The notes under the pieces: model-generated | Told to the model about the DNA's origin: nothing | What the model saw: only the letters and a program-made list of their open reading frames with translations | Databases searched by the model: none | NCBI RefSeq assembly: GCF_001039355.2 | Contig: NW_019775697.1 | Span: 184,748-248,747, forward strand | Source: Lingula anatina | Lineage: Eukaryota > Brachiopoda > Lingulata > Lingulida > Lingulidae | Direction: 5' to 3' | Length of the DNA stretch: 64,000 bases | Program-made: the position numbers and the translations under genes | In this document: one piece after another, positions 51,101 to 63,100 of the stretch | Numbering within the stretch: the stretch's first letter is position 1 | How the letters are laid out: the number at the start of each line of letters is the position of its first letter

Positions 51101-54100
51101 CACACACACACACACATCCAAACACAGCATTAGTCAAAACCAGTCTTTTCAACCTTTCAGTGTACTCCAAATGTTAGCATTCTGTAATTCTTGTTGCTCT
51201 TGCACAAGGACAGCATCCAGGCCCAAAATCAGTTTCTTGGATTTGTCTTTCATTAGTTGACATTCAGAAAGTCTAAAGAAAGCTAAAAAGGTCACGTATA
51301 TGGGCAGCACACTATTTTAAGACTGAAATTCCTTACCTTCTTCAGGTCTTCCAGCAGCTCATCAACCTTCTTCTTTGACTCCTCCAGTTTAGAATAGTCC
51401 TCCCTCAGCTGAGTGGTGGACTCTTTCTTAGCCTGCAGTTCCTGTTGGAGCGTCTCCAAGTTCTGCTTGGCTGCCGTCTCGTGTTCAGTGGCTACCTTTA
51501 CCTGGAACAACATATAACAAATCATTTTTAACACTAAATCATCTCCTTTACTAGGTTCTTGGTTCTGCTAATAAAATCAAGGAGACAATTGTGAATTAAG
51601 TTCAATGTACAAAGCTATTGAATATCCACTCATCCTTTATGTCCAACCAGATACAGAATAGAATTTAAACAGCAATTTAAACAGCAACTTTAGCTGTAAT
51701 CCTAATGGACACGATCATAATTTCCTTCAAACTCTCACCTGGTCATGTAATATGGCCGTCTCATTTTTGAGCAGGTCAATTTGCTTCTGGTATTTTTGCA
51801 CAGAGTCCTCTCTGCTACTGAGTTCATCCTGGTACTTCTGCTCCAGTCCCTCTATCTTTGCAGTCTTCTCCTCCACCTCCTGCTTAAGTCTGGCAACTTC
51901 AGCGTTCAGGTTGGAGACGTGGTCGCTTTCTTCTTCAGAGTCATCCTTCAATCTGACATTTTCTTGTCTGAGCGCGGTCAGAGTGTCTCTCAAAGTGGCC
52001 ACTTTTGTTTCAGAGTTCTGTAACTTGGTTTCGTTTTCTTGTAAATCACGTTCCAGTTTTGCGAGTTGGTTATTCAGTTCCTGTATGGCACTTTCTTTGT
52101 TTCTGAGTTCTTCATTTTCTGAGGAGATTCTGGACTCCAGGGCTGACTGCAACTCCTCCTCCAATTTAGTTTTTTCTTGTAATGTCTTTTCACACTTCTG
52201 TGAAATGTCTGCCATTTCAGATTTCATTAAATCATATAGTTTATTTGCTTTGAAAAGTTTATCTGCATTTTCATTTTTCTCTTTCTCAAGTCGTTCAATC
52301 TCTTTCAGCAAATTACCCTCAAGTTCTGATGAACTTGCCTTAAACTGTTGGAGTGTTTTATCATTTTCTTCCTTTTCTGATGTAACTTTGTCCAATTTTT
52401 CCTTAGTCTCACTTAGCTCTGCATTTTTTGTTTTTAACTCTGACATAGCTTCCTCTAATTTCATCTTATTCTCATTCAGCTCTGAAGTTTTTGTTTTTAA
52501 TTCTGACATAACTTCCTCCAACTTTTCTTTACTTTCATTCTGCTCTTCAGTTTTTGTTTTCAACTCTGTCTCAAGTTGAGCTGCAGACTGCCGCACAACA
52601 TCCAAATTTGACTGCACCTCTTTTAACCTCTCTTCCACCATGGCATGCTCTTTCTGAAGTTGAGCATTTGAAGATTTTGTCAGTCGCCATTCTTCGTTAC
52701 TTTTCTGCAAATCCTCCACACTCTTCCTCAACTCAGAAACTTTCTCTTCAGCTGCCGAGCAGTCTCTGGATTTAGCATCCAGTTCTCCCTGCAGTTCTTT
52801 CGCCCTTTGCCTCAGCGTCTCTGTCTCCCTCTCCGTGTCCTGGAGTCTGGAAGCCAAGGCGTCCAGCGCCTGGACCTTGGCCCTGTGGCCCTCAGTCAGC
52901 TCTTCCAGCTTCCTCTGCATGTCCTGCTCCTTCTCCACGTGGTGCCTCACACTGGCCTTGGACGCCTCCAGATCTCCCTCCAGGTCCTCGATCTGAGAAC
53001 TTAGGCCCGCAGTCTTGCTCTCCAGCTGCTCCCGCGATGCCTTCAGTTCCTTTTCCCTTTCTGCCAGCTGAGACTTGAGTGTTTTTATCTCGGCAGTTCT
53101 TTCCTCAGTGACGTCTTCATTCTCGGTGGCAATATCTAAAGACATTTTCAAACCTGCAATTTTGGTCTGTGCTTCTTCGTACAGTTTTTCATACCTTTCA
53201 ATTTCTTTTTCAAGATGGCACAATTTCTCAGATGTCTCACAGTGGACCTTTCTTTCTTTTTCCTGCACCCCTTGAAGTTTTTCAATCTGCAGTTGCAAGT
53301 CTATTATCTCTTTTCTTTCTTTTTCTTGCTCTTTCAGAACGTCATCATATTTGCACTTTAATGATGTCACTTCTCTCTCCTTCTGCTTGGCGCAGTGACC
53401 ATTGCTGTCTTTGAATGCAACAAGCTCTTTCTCAAGCTGTTTGATTTTAGCTTCCTGCTGTTGGTTTGAAGTCGACATTGCAGCAACTTCATCAGATAAT
53501 AGTTTGTTTTTGTTTGCCAGAGCCTTACTTTCTTCTTCAACCATCTGCAAGCGATTCAGAACTTCATCTTTAGTTTGCACTTCTGTTCTCAGGTCTGATT
53601 TCAAGATATCTATCTCACCCTTCAGTTTGTTGATTTCATTGTTCTTTTCAATGCATTCCTGTGAAAGACGATCAATTTCAGCATGCTGGCTACCTTGGGA
53701 ATCTTTCAACGACTGCTGCTGTAGTTGCTCTTTTCCCATTGCAGTTTCATTTTCCATCACTTTCTGCTGTAGACTGGCAATAAGTGCTTCTTTCTCAACT
53801 AATTTTTCATCCAATTCTCGTTTCTGCTTCTCCAGCTCGCTGCATTTCTGTTCTAGTACATCCTTCTCCTTACACTCTTCTTTCTTGGAGTCTTCACCCT
53901 TCTTCTTGTCTTGTGCCAACATTTCCTCCAGCTCCTGAATCCTGTACTGGAAGATGGTGACATTATCGGCGGCATTGGCATACTTCTCCTGCTCAGACTC
54001 CAGGTCAGATTTCAGTTCCCTCACCTGGGTCTCCAAGGCGGCTACCCTCTCACAGGAGGCTGTCAGTTCAGAGGCCTGGCTCTGGCACAGCACAGACACA

Positions 54101-57100
54101 TCCTGAGACTTCTGCAGACCAGACTTTGCACCCTCCAGCTCAGATTGCACTTGCTTCAGCTTCTCCTCCATGGCAGAGACTGCAGCCTCATGGGTCTGCC
54201 GTTGCTCTGCTGCCTGCTTCTCCAGGGCTTCAACTTTCTGTATCATTGCAGATTCCTGGCTCTCCAGCTGGCTTTTCTTTTGGTCCAACTCTATCTTTGC
54301 ATCTCTAAGCAGCTGATTTAGTTCAGAGACAAAGGACTCGTGATCACTGAGGGATTTCTTATACTCTTCAATGCTCTCCTCTAGCTTAGTGATCTGGACC
54401 TGTTTCTGTTGAAGCTCCGAGTTTGTCTGACCGACAGACTCCTCTAGAGCTGCCACTTTGGAGGTTAGCATGCCAACTGTAACTTCCTGTTTGTTTTCAT
54501 TCTCTGTGAATTAGGAAAACAAATACAGGTTAATCCCAAGCTAACAAATACTATAATATCTAGAACAAATTAACAGTGGTCAATTAATAAGGTCCCCGTC
54601 TGCTCCAGCTTCACATCCCCCAAAAGCACCTAGACCAAAAAAGATCCAGCTATTAGTTTTCTTCCCCATTAGGCACTTCCCTAATTGTCCAACTCACAGC
54701 AAGCATAGAAGAGTCTATAAGAAAAAACACAAAACAAAAATTAGTTTTTAAGATTACATTTATTAATAAATAATTTTAATATCAATTTAAAAGTCACAAA
54801 CGAAATGACTGAAGTCTACACATTAAACTATCTAAAAAACAAAAATGTAATACTGGGAGTGGAATAAAGCACCAGCAATAATCAATAATACCCTATATAT
54901 TCTACACATAAGACATTTACAAAAAACAGTGAACAAAATAATATATTAAAATGCGTCTTCACAAATAAAATTCGATATAAAATGCACCACTTGTAGAACA
55001 AATTTTACATAAAGAGATCAATCTGCACAATATTTTGTCACTACAATGTTTTAACTAAGACTTTGAACGTAAAAAGTACACTGTAGAAACCCTGTAGAAA
55101 GGACAGCTGTGTCACATGCTGTGGCACCATCACATTTTTATAATCAGGTGACAAGAAAATAACATGATTTTATGCTTTTTCACTGGAACTAACCATTTAA
55201 AAATGAGATCTTTTTTTTTTTTTTTGAAATTCACATTTTGTATTTTGAAAAATTAAAAAAAAAAGGCTTTTGCAAGATTCATAAAAAAATTCAGGCAAAG
55301 GGCAATTTTTTCTTGGTTCTGGATCTTAAACTGTAAGGTTTTAGGAGACTGGACTTTCTCTTAGCAATTTTACTGTCAATAACCTTGCTCTTCCTACGCC
55401 CTGGTGTACCTCCAAAGAGGGAGGACCTTTTACGCTTTGAGGCCGAACCGAGTTTTTCATCAGTCTTTTCCTTAGATTTTCTTTTCAAGGGACTTTTGCC
55501 CATTAAACGAAGAAGGCTAGTTTTGGTATGCTTTGCAATAAAGCCACATTTCGAAGGTGTGAGCTTAAGTCTCATACTATGAGCAGCAGCCTCGTGGGCT
55601 TCTTGTCTTTCATCGTGTCTACTAGGCGTTCCTTTGGGTGTCTCTACTTTCTGGTCAACTACAATTTTAGGCACAGGACTTGAGGAGATGTTGTCCTGAG
55701 TATTACAAGCTGCCAGTGAGGGGCTGACCTGGGTTGTAGTGTGACTTGTGCTAGGTTTACTACCTGATGTAGTCTCTAGCTGAGACTGAAGCTCTTGGAT
55801 TGTCTTGTCTCGGGCATCCAGCTTAGTGTTGGCAGTCTCCACAGCCTCTCGGGTCTCTTCAAGAACCTTGTTCAGTTCTTCAATGGTCAATGCCTTTAAA
55901 AAAAATTTAAAAATCTGACATCAGAACTGAAGGTGCTACACCAATATTGAAGTCTGTATAAACACAATAGCACATTTTAGAAACCTTATAACTTATTTCA
56001 CTTACGCATGCAAGTTTGAAGTTTTTTTTTCTTTTAAAATAGGGATAAGTATGCTTAACTTAGCAAAACTTAAAATTACAACATTAAAGGCATAATAACT
56101 CTTTGTATGAGACCTATATTTCACAATAAAAACCTTGTGAATAACTCATAGAAATATAATATATTCTGTTTTACCACAAAAACAGCAGTTATAGCTTTTA
56201 TTCTGATATTTGAACTTGTCTTTAGACCACGTGACCTCCATTGATGTCTATACTCTGTTAAAATCTCTTAAGAGATTTTAACAAAAAACCAAACTTTTTA
56301 GAAAAAAACCAGGGACTAACTTTGAATGTAAAAATGGATTCATTAACCATTGGTAAGCATGGGAAAATTGTTGTTTACTCCAGGAAAATTCATTTTTTGG
56401 CCGAAACGAAGAGTTATTATTGCTTTAAACACAAAACAACAAACATATAACTTTTTCTCATTGGGTTTGGGAAAAACTTTAACTGTGTGTCAGAGTGGAG
56501 AGTGGTTGTCAGCAGAACTGTCATTCCAATATTTTAAGGGTGACGTACAGAACACCCAGCACTACCTGCTGTTCAATCTTCTCCACCTCCTGTGATAACG
56601 CCTCCTTCAGCTTGCCGATCTCTTCCTCCTTCTGCTGGAACGTCTCTCCCGCCTCTGTCAGCATCTCATTCAGCTCCTCGGCCTCTTTACTCTGGGGGAG
56701 AGAAACCAAGCCAAACTGTTAAAGAATTGTTTTTTAACATTTTGTCATTCTTTATTTTGACTCTTTTAAAAACATTCCCCACCCCTGTCGACAATCAACT
56801 CCTTATCTTTTTCATTCAAACCTTAGACAATCATCCTTTATTGTAACAGATCAATTAAGTTACCACCATTAGCTGTAAACTTTCCAAAAGAGTTTCCAGT
56901 TACCTTCTGTGCCAACTGTTCTTTGGAGTGCTGGAGTTCCCTTCCAAGATTCTCCATTAGCTCATTAGTTTCAATGTCTCCTGAATTAGACCTCTTATGT
57001 TCCACCTGAGCCTGGCAGAGAAAGAAAGAATGAGTGCTCCTTTTCAATAAATGACAAGTTTAAGATTTAGTGTTAAGATAGCTACCTGATTGCTAAAATT

Positions 57101-60100
57101 TGAATTTCAATAACAATTTAAGTACTAAAAAGGAGTTATTTATGGAGAAAAAAATGCTTGCTCTTACTTGTGTGATTTTCCTCTTAACCTCATCCAAATC
57201 CTCCTTGGCTTTCGCCAGTTCAACTTCCAAACAGGCCTTTTCCTTTTGTAACTTTTCGCAGGCCTCTTGTTCACTTTGGACATTTTCCTGAAAGATGGAA
57301 CATATTATAAAACCAAGACTCTAGAATTCAAAAATCCCCGTTTTACCTGACCAACAGGTGGAGCAATTGTGCAGATGCTGCAAAACACATGGAGGATTGG
57401 ATGTCTTTTTAATGCAAACAGTACCAAGTTCCAGGCTTTCATCCTAGGCCAATCAATGGGGTAGAAACACAGGCCAAGCCAATACACTAAAAAACATATA
57501 ACCTAATAATTTTGCTATCAGAGATAAACCCGACACGCTGATTTAAACTTCTGACCTACCGACTGCTTGCTCTTGAAGCTGGCCACTTCAAACTGCAATT
57601 TGGTGTTTTCTGCCATCAGGTTGTTCTTCTCGGTGGTCATCAGCCTCATGTCCTCCCTGCTGGCCCTCAAGTCAGCCTGGAGACTGCCCAGCTTGGTCTG
57701 CAACTCATGGAGCTGCTTCTCCAGATCCTGCACGAGGGGGAAAAACAATGAAAAATACTGACATGGAAAGGGATACTGCTGTAAAAAATAAGTCTTTTTT
57801 TCATCCTTAGCATCAAACCCATGAAGCAGATATCATAAAATCAACAAGAACCTGGAACAATTTTCAGTTTGATCACATTGGCCTCTAAGTGAAATGAAAC
57901 ATACAAGAAAAACATTCAAAACATTCCATCTTTGTCCTTGCTCAAGTTAATTATTCTGTATGACACTTTCTCTGGAAAACATGGGCAGGTGCAGTAGCTC
58001 ACCTGATTCTTAATCTGAGCTGCATGTAGCACCTGGCTGGAAACCCACTCATCCTCCTCGTCTTCAAACCTGTCCACCCGCGCCCTTTTCCTGGTCTTCT
58101 TCACAGACTGCGTGAACATCTCGATCCTCTTCTCTGCCTTCTCCTCCACCAAGATGGTCTCTTCTCGTAGTCTTTCGCTGACAGAAACAATAATGAGGAT
58201 CATTTTGTTAATCTTGAAAATGACTGAATGACACTCTACTCAGACTGTATATAATTCAAAAACTGTCCTAGAAAACTCATTTGGTACATGAGCATTTATG
58301 AGCAAAAGTGATGAAGCTGATATTGGGGAACAAATAAATTATTTCAAAGATAGGTAAAAATTTATGCTCAATCAGTCCAAAGGACTGGCAACAATTTCAA
58401 GGGCCAGCATTTTGAATTAACAGTCACACTGGCAAAACAAATTGAAATTGCTGACATGTCTGACATATTACACTCAGTTACCTGTACTGGTTCTCAATCT
58501 GTACCAACTGTTGCGCCATCTCCTGACACACCTCCTCCCGTATCTGAGCCTCCATCTGGGCCATCTTGCGCTTCTCAGACAGCAGGTCCTTCTTCAGGGA
58601 CTGGATGATGTCTAGCAGCTCCTACAAATGGGGGCAAATGACACAAACTGGGTGAAAAGTACGGCAAACATACTAACCACAGAGACCATTCTTATCTTTG
58701 ACAGGTTCACATATATTTTTACATTGAACAGCACACTGAAGATGCATCATCCATAAACTACTGGATTCATAACTAATGTTTTCACATTTCTTCAATCAGA
58801 TGAAAAAAACTTTCATATGAAATTAAAAACAGGACAAAGACAAATTAAACCTATATGTTTTCCAGATAACCATTTAAAATTACATGTAGCTCTCAGCCCT
58901 GTTGTTACCCACATGGTAAAACACAGGGGGCCATGAGATATCTGCACACTGACTTTAGGAAGCCAGCACTACGTGAGCAAGGATATAATTCATCATTGAG
59001 CTAGCAGACTCAACATTTTACTATAGATTATATATAGAGGGAGAGAGTAAAAAAATTACCTGTTCCCTGTCTGTCTCAGACTCCTCAAACAGGCCGTCCT
59101 CATCATCCTCTGGAATAGGCAGGTTCATGGCCTCCAACATTGTGCCTGTGGGAGAAAGAAAGCGGGACACCGGTGTCATGGTCTCATCTTAAGTAAGCCA
59201 AGTGCATTTTTCAAATCCCTTTCCTTGCTGGGTTGGTTATCATGACAACATCTTTTTGGAAGTTGTTATTTACTGTCACTAATTTAAATGTTCAATTTTA
59301 CAAAATATAAATGAAAGTAACGTAGGTGTTAGAGCAAGATTTTTGGGTGCAGGACTAATTAAAGTACTAAAAATAACATTTGATGCCAGGAAATTTTAAC
59401 AGTCTGTTCTCTTAGTGAAAAATTACAACAGAGATCTGTTAGAAATAGTCATCAGAGTGGCCCATACCAGGAGTGGCCCAGCTGATGGAGGGCCTGACAG
59501 CAGAGGATCTGGGCGTCTGAGCCAAGGCCATGGAAACCAAACGAGCTGCATTCCTCGTCTTCTTCTTCTCTTCCTCTGGGGGTTTCTGTATCACAACCAC
59601 CTGATAACACCAAACAACATACAAGTCCATTAATACCTGAAGGTCAAGGTAAAGGCTCACATATCATCAGAATCACATTTAATATACATTTCACTAATAA
59701 ATTACCATAATCATGAATAAAAACTTAATTCTCTCTGGAATACAAATAGGTTTTGACAGTATTATTATTTGTTGAAATGCTATTCTGAACTTTTTCAAGT
59801 TACTTAGAGTACAGGGAGCAAAGAGGGTATGGAATAAATAAAATATCCTAGTGAGACGTGAAAACAGGAGATTCACAAACAAGGTGGAAAGTAAATGATA
59901 AAAGAGTGAGACGAACATCCAAATTTCTGATGTCCACCACCTCCTCACCTGTTTTGCTATAGCTGAGAACTTCAAGACGTGAAGAGTTTCATCAAACAGG
60001 GAGGCACACTGGTTCACGTTCACTATCATGGCAGCCTTCCCTTTGCCACAGAAGAAGTTCTGGAACAGTCGGGTGAGTTTGCTCTCACGAAAGGGAATAA

Positions 60101-63100
60101 TCTTCGGATGTTCTCTAAACAATGAAATAACATTTTTTTACAGAAAAGGTTGACCAAATGAAATATTGTTGCGCAGCTTTTACATTTTTGCCATTTATCA
60201 AAGTTGAAAAATATTTTAGAGGTCAACTCAGCTATTTGGATAAGAGAATTTTTAAGGATATATATCTTAACATACTTGAAATCTCACAAGAATGATGGAA
60301 CTATCATCACTAAGATAAAGGATCTCTTCGGGAAAACCAGTAGCAATTCTTACTGACTTGCAAGTTTGAGCAAGTTCATTTTATTATTTCAGCTGAAAAC
60401 ATTCTTGCACACTATATGCAAGGAAATAATTAACACCTACTTGTGGAACTGATTATGTTTAAGTGCAGCAATACATCTCCCCAGCGTGAGGAGGGAGGTG
60501 TTGATGTTCCCAGCTTCCTTCAGTCTCTCTCCTGTATTGTGAGTCTTGGTGTAGCGCTCGGATCCGGCCAAATCGCAGAAAGACAACCTAGACAAAAAAT
60601 CAATCAAAACTCGATTGCATCAACAATAAAATGCTAAAGACCAAACATATCCAGACTTATTATATCTGTTTTGTTAAAAGACCAGCTGAACAGTATTTCA
60701 TTATCATCTCATACTCACATGCTGATTCTAGCTACATGGGGATCATCTTTGGCAACTACACGCAGCACCTTGATTGTGAAAATACAATGGCTGAAAAAAA
60801 AAAAAGATAATTCCAATATTTACCAATATTGTAGTGTATCAGTCAGAAAAGAGGAGAAATTGAATTGACAATGTTACTTATTCGCCAGTAGTCAAGCATG
60901 ATTTTGGATTGCAAGAAAAAAAGTTGGAAGAAATGGCTTCGTGGTCATATGATCAATGAAGTTCAACTGTGAAGAAAAAAATGTCAAAGTTTGAAATACT
61001 CATCATCCTGCCTACGACTTCAGAGCATACTGAACACTGTATCAGATGCAGAAGTTACAGTTTGGAAGAGATCACATACCTTCTACTTGAGCTGTGGTTG
61101 AGCTTTGTGCAAGCCACCTGTAGGTTCTTCTTCCCAATGGTCAGTACCCGGTAAGCTTCATCAGCACTGGTCACCTGAACAGACTTCAAACCTGGAAACA
61201 TGGCCAAAGTTTAGTACAATTTTTGTCCTGTGATTTACCCTACTGTTCTATTTCATACACACAAAAGAATATTTTACCATGCCCAGGCATGAGACCAGTC
61301 CTCACTGAAAAAGTAGGATTTACACAATTCACAAGAATGACTCTGAAAAAGTTGGAATTCCGACAAAAGTTGGAAAAGTCTCATCAGTGCATGCCAATTC
61401 ATATATAATGCACAGCTGACACCCATCTCACCTCTAATATATGGGCTGCCATTCTTGTCCTCACTAAGTTTGAGAGTAGGCCGCCTAGCATTTTTCTTCT
61501 TCGGGAGAGGTTCCAGTAAGTCGTAGATGTACTCGTTGTAGACCTCAGCAAAGCTGACCCACACAGAGAACTTAACCTGACCTTGACCTTCCACACTTAT
61601 CGCCGCCTCCTCACGAACGCGGTTCTCTGCCTCCTCAAACAGCTTTTCCAGGTTCTCCTTGTCTTCTGCAAGTCCGATTATATAAATAAATGCTAACAGC
61701 CATTTGCATACACCATCTAATTTAAAGTAAGTAAAAAGTTTCTACAAAGTGTTGTAATGTAATTCTTCAGGAAATACTAAAAGTTTAAAGACAGATTTGA
61801 CTAATTCTTCAAAGGCAAAAATGCATACTGATTTACCAATAAACAGTTTAAGGGCTAAAATTATGTTTGTCCTATTGCAAACCCTTATAATTGACTTCAG
61901 GAATGCACAATTTTGTTATGATTACAACTACACACACCATCTTCAGTCTCAATAGCTGACTCTACTGGATTGCTTTCTTGACTCTCATCCTGGCTTGTGG
62001 CGGTGGATGTGGAATCTAGGCTTGGAGCCAGGGACTCTGCAGAGGTCCGCGTGCTGCAGCTTATTCTGGACATGTCACTTAGGTCATCTCCAAGGAGACT
62101 GGTCACGTCGGGCTCCTACAGGGAATGGAACAGGAGGTCAAACAGTGAAACCAGCCACTAACAACTGAACAATAATAACAAATGAGCATTCAAATTTGTA
62201 AAAAAAAAAATGTTCATGACATAAATTATAATCCACTTGTACTATCCAAAATCATAATTCATGTCTATTTCTCTGCACTGGTTATTGTAACCACTATAAA
62301 AATTGTATATCTATAATTTGTTTGACATTATCACTGCTTATCTCTACACTTTGATCAAAATGTTTGTCACACCTCTGGAGTGGCAAGGCTCATGACATTC
62401 TCCTTGTTTTTCTTTTCTAGTTCTACTTGTTTATCTGAGAGCTTGACGACGTCAGTGAACATCCTTGGTTTCAGACTCATGCTCTCCCACTGCTGGCCGT
62501 CTATACTGTTGAACAGCACGTCCAAGGCCCTGGGAAGGATTCCGCCATCTTTAGGGTTACCTGGAGTGTGGGAGCATCAAAATGATTACTTTTCATACAC
62601 TTTCTGAGTTGAAAAATTGGTGTACTGACATTTCAATGGCAATGTCCGAGACTAACCTTAGGAGTGTTTTACAAGCATTAAAAATAAATCTTAGTTGTTT
62701 TTAAATACACTGCAAAAAAGGCAGCAAAAAAGGGGCCTTATCTTTCCCAATTCAGTCCCCAAACACAAAAAAAACCTCTTATTCAAGTTTACCTGAAGTT
62801 TACCTGTTGCTGAGCTTTAGAATTTCAATTAACCATGATTCCTTCAGAACCACCCATATTTTTTTAATTAGAAATTTTGTAGAACTATAATTAGTGCGTA
62901 GCAGAAAATGTTTTTTCCTTGAGGGAAATTAGACTTGGAGTAAAAAATGTTATACAGAACACCTTTCAAATAAAGTGTATTATAATGTAAACACCCCACT
63001 ATTAGTCATAGCACAATTTTAGAAATCACCTTGAATAGTGTAAGTCTTTCCAGAGTTTGTAACTCCATAGGTAAAAACAAGGCAGTTCTGCCCATCAATA

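Noticed and set aside
51752-54321. Several long plus-strand ORFs (up to 275 codons, Ser/Phe/Leu-rich)
   Set aside because: They are the antisense of the Glu/Lys-rich coiled-coil exon of the kinesin; antisense coiled-coil DNA lacks stops by composition.
44003-55290. A second gene (golgin- or CENP-E-like coiled-coil protein) starting at the ATG near 54471, separate from the kinesin
   Set aside because: The exon has a consensus acceptor in phase with the internal donor of kinesin exon 18, and the distal exons carry the KIF20B end module. One gene with alternative ends explains more.
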